A stretch of 24,086 nucleotides of DNA from JAIVGV01 sp035295985 (GTDB lineage Bacteria > Acidobacteriota > Blastocatellia > Pyrinomonadales > Pyrinomonadaceae). This document shows, in pieces, positions 7,889-15,113 of the stretch; position 1 is the stretch's first letter; the number at the start of each line of letters is the position of its first letter. The position numbers were made by a program, and so were the translations under genes. The stretch lies in assembly GCA_035295985.1 (NCBI GenBank), contig DATHBT010000015.1, forward strand, positions 1 to 24,086. Reading direction: 5' to 3'. The notes beneath the pieces were generated by a model, which did no database searches, was not told the origin of the DNA, and worked only from the letters and a program-made list of their open reading frames with translations.

Positions 7889-8067
7889 ACGGCAGTTCTT
7901 CTAACACCGGCGGCAGCGCCCCGACAAGAGTTTTCGCCGCGGGCGTTAAGATTGGTGTGGACACGCGCCGCCCGTCCGTGATTGAATCGCGTGCGTCCGC
8001 GCTCGGAGGGACGCAAACGCCCGCCCCTGTAGGCCACAGCACGCCCGCTGAAACCGGTGACTCGAAG

Positions 8068-9855
8068 ATGAGACTAAAACTCTTCCGCGCGGTCGCCCCC
8101 GCGCTCGCACTCTTTATCTGCCTCGGCACGGGTTGCCAGACGCAGCCGGTTGCCACGAACGGTAACGCGAACCGCCCCGCCGCCGCCGAACTCCCGCGCG
8201 AGAAGACCACGGGCGGGCGGGGCGGCAACCTCAGCTACCGCCTGAGCGCCGCGCCGAAGACCTTCAACTACATAATGGCGGCTGATGAGCCGACCAACCT
8301 CGTCGCCTTCTTCCTGCTCGCGAGCCGCCCCGTCGAGTTCGATCACGACCGGCAGGACTACGCGCCCGCGCTCGCCGAGTCGTGGCGGCGCAGCGACGAC
8401 ATGCGCAGCGTCGAGATCACCCTGCGCGACGGGCTGAAGTTCTCCGACGGCCAGCCGCTCACCTCCGAGGACGTGGCCTTCACCCTGCGCGCTCTCTACG
8501 ACCCGAAGGTCGCGTCGCCGATCTACAGCGACGCCATGAAGATCGGCGACAAGCCATTCGAGGCGCGCGTCGTCGATCCGCGCCGCCTGACCGTCGTCTT
8601 CCCCGAACCCGTCCTCGTCCCGGAAAACTACCTGTCGAACCTCGGCGTGCTGCCGCGCCACGCGCTCGAACCGGAGTTGCAGAAGGGGGCGTTCGACAAG
8701 GCCTACGGCGTCACGGCCGATCCGAAGTCGGTCGTGACGAGCGGGAAGTTCATGGTCGAAGCCTCCGCGCCGGGCGAGCGCGTCGTCCTTCGTCGCAACC
8801 CGAACTACTGGATGAAGGATTCGGCCGGCAGTGCCCTGCCCTACCTTGACACGCTGACGCTCGAAGTGATCACGGACGAGAACAACGCCGTCGCGCGTCT
8901 CAGGCAGGGCGCGCTCGACATCTACGACCGGCTGCGCCCGGCCGACTTCGCCTCGCTGCGCGACGCCCAAGGCGCCGGGGCGCGCGCCTACGACCTCGGC
9001 CCCGGCCTCTACTCCGACACGCTCTGGTTCAACCTGAACCCCGGAAAGCGCGCGGACGGCAAGCCCTACGTCGATCCCGTGAAGCTCGCGTGGTTCGCTG
9101 ACGCGCGCTTCCGCCGCGCCGTCTCGCACGCGGTTGATAGGCAGACCATCGCGCGCAACGTCTGGCTCGGACTCGCCACGCCGCTCCACGGCTTCATCAC
9201 GCCCGGCAACCGCGCCTGGATGGCGAGCGATCTCCCGCGCCACGAGTACGACCTGGAGCGGGCGCGCGCGATGCTGCGCGAGGCGGGCTTCCAGACGCGC
9301 GGCACGGCCGAGACGCCGGAGCTGTTCGACGCGCGGGGCAACCGCGTCGCCTTCACCATACTCGCCCCGGCGGGGACGAAGACGCGCGTGGACAGCGCGG
9401 CCGTCGTGCAGGAGGACTTGCGCCGGCTGGGGATGGACGTGCAGGTCGCGCCCGTCGAGAACGCGCAGGTCTCCGAGCGCATCAATCAGACCTACGACTA
9501 CGAGGCAGTCTTCTTCGGCATCGTAGTCACCGAACCCGATCCGTCGTCCTACGTCGCGCTGCTGCGCAGCGGCAGCCCGCAGCACTCCTGGCACCCGAAG
9601 CAGGCAACCCCCGCGACCGACTGGGAGCGGCGCATCGACGAGCTGACCGCCGCGCAGGCGCGCGAGACCGACCAGGCACGCCGCCGCGAACTCTTCCGCG
9701 AGATTCAGCAGATCATGGCCGAGCAGTTGCCCGTCATCCCCGTCGTCTCGCGCCACATCCCCGTCGCCGCCAGCCCGCGCGTCGGCAACTACCGCCCCAG
9801 CCCGCTCCCGCCCTTCTCGCTCTGGAATGCGGAAGAGCTGTTCGTGCGGCAGTAA
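8068..9855 (+). CDS. Family 5 extracellular solute-binding lipoprotein (peptide ABC transporter)
   Basis: The frame stays open upstream to a GTG at 7957, but the ATG at 8068 fits best because it starts a lipoprotein signal peptide ending LGTGC (Cys23). From here the product is 595 residues. Typical SBP_bac_5 landmarks are present: a GGNLSYRLSAAPKTFN opening, LAESWRRSDDMRSVEITLRDGLKFSDGQPLTSEDVAFTLRA-type segment, GKFMVEAS with RNPNYW, FRRAVSHAVDRQTIA, and a C-terminal LPVIPVV. The protein would capture peptides or related solutes at the outer face of the inner membrane and pass them to the divergent DppB/DppC permeases. The shared 179-bp intergenic region suggests joint control, though I see no clear promoter there. 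A strong terminator follows at 9872-9913. The ligand is unknown. Confidence 0.93.
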   Translation: MRLKLFRAVAPALALFICLGTGCQTQPVATNGNANRPAAAELPREKTTGGRGGNLSYRLSAAPKTFNYIMAADEPTNLVAFFLLASRPVEFDHDRQDYAPALAESWRRSDDMRSVEITLRDGLKFSDGQPLTSEDVAFTLRALYDPKVASPIYSDAMKIGDKPFEARVVDPRRLTVVFPEPVLVPENYLSNLGVLPRHALEPELQKGAFDKAYGVTADPKSVVTSGKFMVEASAPGERVVLRRNPNYWMKDSAGSALPYLDTLTLEVITDENNAVARLRQGALDIYDRLRPADFASLRDAQGAGARAYDLGPGLYSDTLWFNLNPGKRADGKPYVDPVKLAWFADARFRRAVSHAVDRQTIARNVWLGLATPLHGFITPGNRAWMASDLPRHEYDLERARAMLREAGFQTRGTAETPELFDARGNRVAFTILAPAGTKTRVDSAAVVQEDLRRLGMDVQVAPVENAQVSERINQTYDYEAVFFGIVVTEPDPSSYVALLRSGSPQHSWHPKQATPATDWERRIDELTAAQARETDQARRRELFREIQQIMAEQLPVIPVVSRHIPVAASPRVGNYRPSPLPPFSLWNAEELFVRQ

Positions 9856-9871
9856 GATTGGGAGCAAAGTG

Positions 9872-9913
9872 AACAGGCGGGCGAGGCGGGCCATCGCCTC
9901 GCCCGCCTGTTTT
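9872..9913 (+). terminator. Rho-independent terminator of the solute-binding protein gene
   Basis: A perfect 17-bp stem (9872-9888 with 9895-9911) and 6-nt loop GGCCAT end in a short T run, 17 bp after the stop codon. The rest of the gap to 10208 (about 295 bp) is a lower-GC leader in which I see no gene and no convincing riboswitch. Confidence 0.9.
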
Positions 9914-10208
9914 GTCGGCGAGCCACCGCTTCAAACGCAGCATAGGTTCAATTCGCTAAACACCCTGCCCAAAATTTCGCAACAGAAGGGCAACGTAATT
10001 TTAACTTGAAAATAGGCGGGCGCGGGTTTATCGTCCGGGCCGACGCGCACCCCTCTCAACCCTGTCGCGGTGACGCAATCCTCAGAGATTTCGTCGCCCT
10101 CACAATCAGCCCCGATCCGTCGGAGCCTCACGCGCCCTCGCCGCGAATGTCTCTCCGAAGCCTACGGGCAAAGACGAACCTGCCGCAGACAGGAAGGAGG
10201 ACAGTCCG

Positions 10209-11246
10209 ATGTTGAACCGCGTAACGAGCCTACTCCTCGCCGCATCCCTATTGCTTTTCGCCCCGCCGAGCGCCAACACAGCAGCAACTAACTCGACAGC
10301 CTACGCACCGCCCCGGCAAGCAGCGTTGAGCATCAGCCAGACCCGCGTCGAGCAGGCGGGCAGCACCGTCCTCACTCTCACCGGGCAGTACCGGGCGGCG
10401 GGAGGGGTCGTGAACCTGCGCTCCACCGTCACCAAAGTTAACGTTGACCTCGCGGGGACTAATCCCCCTCCTACTCCCCCTCCTAGCCGTGCCGAGAACG
10501 TCGAGCCGGCGCAGGAGGAGAGATACGATCCGGGGGCAGACTACTACCATTCGTATAGCGAGATGAGCACGTCTGACGGCAGGCCGCTGGCTCAGGCCGC
10601 GTACGAGTATGAAGAGGCTGCCAATAGGAGCGTGCTGTATATCACCATCGGCGGCGTGACACTCGCGTTTGATCTTAACACCCAAGAGCCGTCTCCCATC
10701 TCAGACGCGGACCAGGAAAGACTAAACGCTTGGGCGCAGAGCGAAGATGCCGCGCTGGTGGACCAGACGAGCGTGGCGATTATTGAGCAGGGCGGCCAAC
10801 AAGCGTCGACAGAGCTTCTGCTGAACTATTATGCGGTAGCAATGTTTGTGGACTCCGCCGAGGGCGTGCCGGTAGAGGACCCGGGGGGATCCGGTGCTGC
10901 CAACACAGGCAGCAGGCCCGCGCGGAGGGGCGTCCAAGCTCTAATGGTTAAGGTCGGGGGGCCGGCCGCTTTTGGCAAGACCTGTAAGCCCCCGCTGTCG
11001 AATTCTTTCGTCGGCTTCGGGGCCGGGTTAAGTGCGATCAGTATGTCGCCGGCTAGTGCCAAGCTTTTCAGACGGCAAGGCGGGTGCTTCGGCTGTTGCG
11101 GATGGAGGTGTGCCTGTTTCGGTTACGGGTGGCCGTGTAATGTTCACGACGCATGCACTCTGCAATATGGCAGGTTCGCTAGGCAGTGTATGAAATCGTT
11201 CGTGGTCGCGGTGTTTTACTTCTTCCGTAGAGCCCAAGGTCTGTAA
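10209..11246 (+). CDS. Secreted protein with Cys-rich, phospholipase A2-like C-terminus
   Basis: The 345-residue product has a signal peptide (cut near ANTA, about residue 25) and an ideal ribosome site AGGAAGGAGG eight bases before the ATG. Residues 30-285 show no family I know; they include a short Pro run (NPPPTPPPS) and a predicted beta-rich part. The last 60 residues hold eight Cys in GCFGCCGWRCACFGYGW, then CNVHDAC, a further Cys 11 residues on, and an F-rich end. The order C-x-x-H-D-x-C ... G ... C ... F resembles the active-site helix of secreted phospholipase A2 proteins, where His-Asp is the catalytic dyad and the Cys form disulfides. A lipase or toxin-like role is inference; the usual Ca-binding loop glycine pattern is not clear. 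Codon use looks more AT-rich than in the neighbours. The next gene starts 9 nt later, so the pair is probably co-transcribed. Confidence 0.75.
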   Translation: MLNRVTSLLLAASLLLFAPPSANTAATNSTAYAPPRQAALSISQTRVEQAGSTVLTLTGQYRAAGGVVNLRSTVTKVNVDLAGTNPPPTPPPSRAENVEPAQEERYDPGADYYHSYSEMSTSDGRPLAQAAYEYEEAANRSVLYITIGGVTLAFDLNTQEPSPISDADQERLNAWAQSEDAALVDQTSVAIIEQGGQQASTELLLNYYAVAMFVDSAEGVPVEDPGGSGAANTGSRPARRGVQALMVKVGGPAAFGKTCKPPLSNSFVGFGAGLSAISMSPASAKLFRRQGGCFGCCGWRCACFGYGWPCNVHDACTLQYGRFARQCMKSFVVAVFYFFRRAQGL

Positions 11247-11255
11247 TAAGCCGTC

Positions 11256-11669
11256 ATGGCGGGAGAGATTCACGTGGAGTATATGAGGGTACGTGCCTTA
11301 GCAATCTTGATGGGCGTTGCGATGCCCTTCCTCGTGTTTCTGCCGCTTAGCTTCGTGGTGGGGGCTGAGTCGCCGAGTCTCTGGCCGGCGACCGGAGTGG
11401 CATACGCGATCGTCGGGGCCGTCCTCGGATTCTTCTGGCCGGGGCGGGGCTGGCGTCTGGGCGCGTGGCTCTTCGCCGCCTGGCTCCCGTTGCTGGTGCT
11501 GGCCGTCCTCTTCGGTGACGGGCCACTCCTAGGCCCCGCCGGCTGGAGGGGGTTGCTACAAGACTTGGCGGCATATTCGCTGCCACTCGTCGCTGGCTGT
11601 CTCGGCGCGGAGGTCGGTGCGATCATCGGGCGGCGGCGGGGCCGGCAGACCGCCGCCGCAAAAGACTGA
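11256..11669 (+). CDS. Small four-helix membrane protein of unknown function
   Basis: The 137-residue product has four hydrophobic segments (about residues 14-35, 45-62, 68-86, 103-124), short loops, and an Arg-rich C-terminal tail (GRRRGRQ), so it is probably an inner-membrane protein. No family is recognised. The ATG at 11256 lies 9 nt after the stop of the PLA2-like gene, which favours translational coupling. An in-frame ATG at 11283 would remove nine polar residues, and the GGAG before it sits too close (3 nt) to be a good ribosome site. The tight pairing suggests a role linked to the secreted protein, for example immunity, processing or export, but nothing in the sequence proves it. Confidence 0.7.
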   Translation: MAGEIHVEYMRVRALAILMGVAMPFLVFLPLSFVVGAESPSLWPATGVAYAIVGAVLGFFWPGRGWRLGAWLFAAWLPLLVLAVLFGDGPLLGPAGWRGLLQDLAAYSLPLVAGCLGAEVGAIIGRRRGRQTAAAKD

Positions 11670-11707
11670 GCTGCGACACCGGAAGAAACTGACAGATGTA
11701 AAACGGT

Positions 11708-11749
11708 GACGGGTGACAGGAAAGAAGTTGTCTTCTCCTGTCACCCGTC
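11708..11749. terminator. Hairpin between convergent genes, probable bidirectional terminator
   Basis: A perfect 14-bp stem GACGGGTGACAGGA (11708-11721 with 11736-11749) is extended inward by GAAG/CTTC around a TTGT loop. It sits between the ends of the small membrane protein gene (plus) and the S8 protease gene (minus). No long T run follows on either side, so terminator function is inferred from place and stem strength. GGTGACGGGTGACAGG is internally repetitive and may be a dispersed element. Confidence 0.55.
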
Positions 11750-11772
11750 GCGGTTTACCGTTTACGGCTTTT

Positions 11773-14700
11773 CTACTTCGTCAGCAGCTCCTGCATCACG
11801 GCCATCGAGCGGGCGAGTTCGAGGCGCGTGAGCGGGGACTGCGGGCGGAAGAGCATGCCTTCGGCCGGGAGCAGCTTGCGCGAGATGGCGACGCTCACGT
11901 AGCCGCGCATGTTCGCCGGCACGCTGCCCGCGTCCGTGAGCCACAGGAGCGGGTCGTCGTTCTTCGACTCGGCCTCGGCGCGCAGGCCCGCGGCGCGGAC
12001 GAGCGCGACGGCCGTCGCCAGCCGGCTCACCTGGGCCTGCGGCGAGAACTGCTCGCCGGCCGCGGCGTCGGGGAAGAGCGCCCCCCGCGGCGAGTAGTGG
12101 CAGCTCTCGACGTAGAGCCTCGTCGTCTGGTCGTTCACGTCGCGGAAGGTCGCGGCCTGCGCCGTGTACTGCGGCACGCGCCCGCCGCGGACGAGCGCCG
12201 CCGCCAGCTCCGAGCGCGTGACGGCCGACGACGGGCGGAAGTTCTGCCCGACGGGCGACATCACGAACGAGCGCAGCGCGAGGTTGATGTCTTCCCGCTG
12301 CGGCGCGCTCAAGGCCCCCACGTCGCGCAGGTTCGGGTACTCGGCCCGAAGGATTTCGAGCGCGACCGCCACCTCCTGCGGCGTGCCGGCCACGCCGAGC
12401 GTGTTCCTGACGCGCAGCGTCCACGCGCCGGCCGAAGGGTTAGTCAGCAGCGCCCGCTCGCGCTTGCCGGAAAGGCCCGCCAGGTTGAGAGTGTTCACGT
12501 CCGCCCGCTTCGCGCCCGAAGCGTCGAAGAGCGCCATGCCGAGATCGTTGGGCGACCAGATCGGCCCCCAGCCGACCTGCACGGAGGCGAGCAGGGTGCC
12601 TTCGGGGATGTTGAAGGCGTTCTCGTAGCCGGTCGCGTTCGGCGCGACCGTGCCCGTATAGACCTGCGGCGAGTCGGCGACGAAGCGCACCTGGTGCTCG
12701 TTGACCGTGGCGCGGAACTGGCCCATGCGGCGCGCGGGGAAGGCGGATTCCAGCACGGCGGCGTGCGCGTTGAGCATCCCGGCCCCGACCTCGTGCGAAA
12801 AGTAGGGCGGGAGCGGCGTGGCCGTGCGCTGGAGTATGTCCTTGACCTGCGCGGGCGTGAGCTGCGGGTTGGCTTCGAGCATCAGCGCGATGACGCCCGC
12901 CACCTGCGGCGCGGAGAAGCTCGTGCCCGTCGCCGTAGTGTAGTAGGGCAGGTGCGCCGGCGCGAGGCTCGTGTCGCTGTTGAAGCCCGGCCCCTCCGCG
13001 CCCGTCAGGCTCACGCCCGAGGAGCGCAGGGAGACGACGCGCGCGCCCGGCGCGACGAGCGTCGGGCGGAACTGCTGGCTGCCCAGGCTCCCGCGCGAAG
13101 AGAACGAGGCGAGGCGGCCCCCGTCCGTCGCGCCGACGGAGACGACCCACGGCGCGGCGGCGTAAGGGTTCAGGGTGTGCAGCCCCGGCCCTGTGTTCCC
13201 GGCCGAGAAGACGACGTTAACGCCGCGGTCGGCGAGCATCTTGGTCGCCACGTTGACCGGGTCGTTGGCGTCGTAAACCGTATTTGAAGAGAAGCTGCAG
13301 TTGAGGACGCGCACGCCGAGAGTGCCGCCGCGCGAGACGACGTAGTCCAGGCCGCTCAGGACGAAGACGAGGCTGAGATCGCCCGCCGAAAGGCCGACCA
13401 GTTTCGCGTTCGGAGCGACGCCCGTGTAAAGCCCGCCGGAGCGCGCGCCGCTGCCGCCGACGACGCCCGCCACGAACGTCCCGTGCCCGTGCGCCTGATC
13501 CGTGTTCGGGAGGGCCTCGACGCCGGCCGGGTAGGCGAAGCCCACGCCGGCCGTCTGCGCTTCAAGCAGCTTGACGTTTCGCACGACGCGGCCTGCCAGA
13601 TCGGCGTGCGTGGCGTCAATGCCGGTGTCGAGCACGGCGACCGTGACGCCGCGGCCCGACAAGGGCAGGCCCGCGTTGCGGCGCGTGAGGTCGGCGTCCG
13701 TGCGCGCGCGCTTAACGCCCGTCGCCTCGTTGGACGCGTTGACCGTCAACTGGAGCGTGCGGTTGCCGTAGATCGAGCGCACGCTACGCAAGCGCGAGAT
13801 TTCGACGATCTGCGCGCGCGTGCCCGTCACGTAAACCATCGGCAGGGCGCGGAAGCGCGTGCCGGAGATGACGCCGACGCGCTGCAGGTCGGCCAGGTCG
13901 GTGTCCGAGGGGTAGCGGTGGAAGACCACCACGGCGTTGACCGTGCTGTCGTCCGTCATCCGGTCGAGGGTGACGGCCAGTTCGGGATCGACGCTGCGAA
14001 GCCCGAGCTGCGCCGCGGAGGACTCGGCCGCGGCCGCGCCCGTGCGCGTGATGCTGTCCGCCCCCGAGAGCGAGGCGCCGACCGCGCCGGTGGCGATGAC
14101 CGTGTCCGCGCCGGAGAGCGTAATGCCGTTGGGCGAGGCCTGGAAGGTGCGGCCGTCGAGGGCGCGCGCCGTGACGCCGTCCGAGGACGAGATGGTGACG
14201 GTGTCCGCGCCGGAGAGCGTGATGCCGTCCGCGCCGGAGAGCGTGATGCCGTCTGCGCCTGAGAGGGTGACGCCGTTGACGCCGTAGGCCGCGAACGTGT
14301 CCGCGCCGGAGAGCGTGATGCCGCTCGGCCGGCTCACCGCGACGGAATCGACGCGGTGCTGCGTGCCATCCGCGCCGGAGAGCGTGATGCCGTCCGCGCC
14401 GGAGAGCGTAATACCGTCAGCACCGCTGAGAGTAATGCCGTCCGCGCCCGTGGCCGTGACGCCGTTCGACCCGGCGAACGACACGCCGTCAGCGCCGGAG
14501 AGCGTGATGCCGTCAGCGCCGAACGTGCCGACTCCGTCGGCCCCCGAAAGGGTGATGCCGTCAGCGCCGGAGAGCGTAATACCGTTGGGGCCGAAGGTTA
14601 GGAAGCCGTCAGCGCCTGAGAGGGTGATGCCGTCTGCGCCGCTCAAGGTGATGCCGTCCGCGCCCGAAAGCGTGATGCCGTCGCCCTGGGAGATGAGTAT

Positions 14701-14790
14701 GCCGGCGTTGGCGGTGCCGATGGTGAGCAGCCAGACGAGCGCGAGGGAAGTTATCTGGCGCAGGCGCGCCGGGGAGTTTTTACGCATCAT
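11773..14790 (-). CDS. Subtilisin-like S8 serine protease with octapeptide-repeat N-terminus and SLH-like C-terminus
   Basis: I place the start at the ATG ATG pair at 14790, because MMRKNSPARLRQ and the following hydrophobic stretch form a signal peptide cut near ANA. The frame continues upstream to 14925, but that start has no ribosome site and would bury the signal. The product is 1005 residues. Residues about 35-250 are octapeptide repeats (13 exact GITLSGAD plus variants). The S8 catalytic triad follows: Asp in VLDTGID (about 387), His in GHGTFVAG (about 436), Ser in GTSFSAP (about 624). After a beta-rich segment, residues about 800-1005 contain three SLH-like repeats (FRPSSAVTRSELA, FSPQAQVSRLATA, FRPQSPLTRLELA). 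SLH modules bind secondary cell-wall polymers in other phyla; here they may hold the enzyme at the surface. Extracellular proteolysis is the likely role. Confidence 0.92.
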   Translation of the reverse strand: MMRKNSPARLRQITSLALVWLLTIGTANAGILISQGDGITLSGADGITLSGADGITLSGADGFLTFGPNGITLSGADGITLSGADGVGTFGADGITLSGADGVSFAGSNGVTATGADGITLSGADGITLSGADGITLSGADGTQHRVDSVAVSRPSGITLSGADTFAAYGVNGVTLSGADGITLSGADGITLSGADTVTISSSDGVTARALDGRTFQASPNGITLSGADTVIATGAVGASLSGADSITRTGAAAAESSAAQLGLRSVDPELAVTLDRMTDDSTVNAVVVFHRYPSDTDLADLQRVGVISGTRFRALPMVYVTGTRAQIVEISRLRSVRSIYGNRTLQLTVNASNEATGVKRARTDADLTRRNAGLPLSGRGVTVAVLDTGIDATHADLAGRVVRNVKLLEAQTAGVGFAYPAGVEALPNTDQAHGHGTFVAGVVGGSGARSGGLYTGVAPNAKLVGLSAGDLSLVFVLSGLDYVVSRGGTLGVRVLNCSFSSNTVYDANDPVNVATKMLADRGVNVVFSAGNTGPGLHTLNPYAAAPWVVSVGATDGGRLASFSSRGSLGSQQFRPTLVAPGARVVSLRSSGVSLTGAEGPGFNSDTSLAPAHLPYYTTATGTSFSAPQVAGVIALMLEANPQLTPAQVKDILQRTATPLPPYFSHEVGAGMLNAHAAVLESAFPARRMGQFRATVNEHQVRFVADSPQVYTGTVAPNATGYENAFNIPEGTLLASVQVGWGPIWSPNDLGMALFDASGAKRADVNTLNLAGLSGKRERALLTNPSAGAWTLRVRNTLGVAGTPQEVAVALEILRAEYPNLRDVGALSAPQREDINLALRSFVMSPVGQNFRPSSAVTRSELAAALVRGGRVPQYTAQAATFRDVNDQTTRLYVESCHYSPRGALFPDAAAGEQFSPQAQVSRLATAVALVRAAGLRAEAESKNDDPLLWLTDAGSVPANMRGYVSVAISRKLLPAEGMLFRPQSPLTRLELARSMAVMQELLTK
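14050..14685 (-). repeat. 24-bp coding tandem repeats (GITLSGAD octapeptide array) in the S8 protease
   Basis: This part of the protease gene encodes 13 exact copies of GITLSGAD plus GVTLSGAD, GASLSGAD and degenerate units such as GVGTFGAD and GVTATGAD. The DNA units are 24 bp with some synonymous changes (for example GCGCC/GCACC, GTGAT/GTAAT). Groups of two or three perfect units alternate with degenerate ones. The regular Gly-Ala-Asp spacing suggests a beta-solenoid or beta-roll-like fold. It is not an RTX nonapeptide array (no GGxGxDxUx). Confidence 0.85.
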
Positions 14791-14958
14791 GGCAAAGGGG
14801 TTCCGATGCGAAGTCCTTTCTTCGGAACTAAAACTACAGTTTTGCCGGAGGACTGTCCGCCTCGCGACAAGGCGGGACACGCTCGCGAGGGACGAGCCGA
14901 GCGTCGGGGACTTAAAAGTTACCATAACTTAGACTCTTAACTCACCTTTACGGGAGCA

Positions 14959-14973
14959 TTGTGATTGTCACAA
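14959..14973. promoter_or_regulatory. 15-bp palindrome TTGTGATTGTCACAA upstream of the S8 protease
   Basis: This dyad (TTGTGA-TTG-TCACAA, 6-3-6) lies about 170 bp before the protease ATG. It overlaps an 11-bp-spaced direct repeat of TGACA on the minus strand, and a TTGACA at 14982-14977 has no good -10 at standard spacing. A regulator site is plausible. It is shorter in the centre than a CRP site (which has six bases between half-sites), so CRP/FNR should not be assumed. Confidence 0.35.
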
Positions 14974-14993
14974 AAGTGTCAAATTTTCGGGGG

Positions 14994-15107
14994 GCTGTTA
15001 GCTATTAGCCGTTAGCTTTTAGCCAAACCGAAAACTAAAAACCGAAGAAGCCGAATGCTCAAGCTGATTTCCTTCCGGCTAGAAGCTAACGGCTAATAGC
15101 TAACAGC
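14994..15107. repeat. Intergenic inverted repeat, GCTGTTAGC family, copy 2
   Basis: The arms are 31 bp (14994-15024 and 15077-15107) with one mismatch that is a G-U pair in RNA, around a 52-nt A-rich loop. The core GCTGTTAGCTATTAGC is shared with copy 1 at 3769-3887, but the inner parts differ. It begins 7 bp after the stop codon of the STAND/SARP regulator gene and could form a very stable hairpin at the end of that transcript. Confidence 0.75.
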
Positions 15108-15113
15108 TTCTTT

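Noticed and set aside
7957..8067. Upstream GTG start for the solute-binding protein
   Set aside because: It would add 37 polar residues before a clear lipoprotein signal peptide, which must be at the N-terminus to work.
9914..10208. Possible riboswitch in the leader of the PLA2-like gene
   Set aside because: I looked for c-di-GMP, cobalamin, TPP, SAM and glycine riboswitch cores and found none; only a 4-bp hairpin near the ribosome site is visible.
14050..14685. Regular 24-bp repeats resembling a CRISPR array
   Set aside because: The repeats are contiguous, in frame, and encode an octapeptide array inside a protease. There are no unique spacers of constant length and no cas genes.
14977..14982. 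Perfect TTGACA as a -35 for the S8 protease
   Set aside because: At 16-18 bp downstream there is no -10-like hexamer, so a standard sigma70 promoter is not supported.
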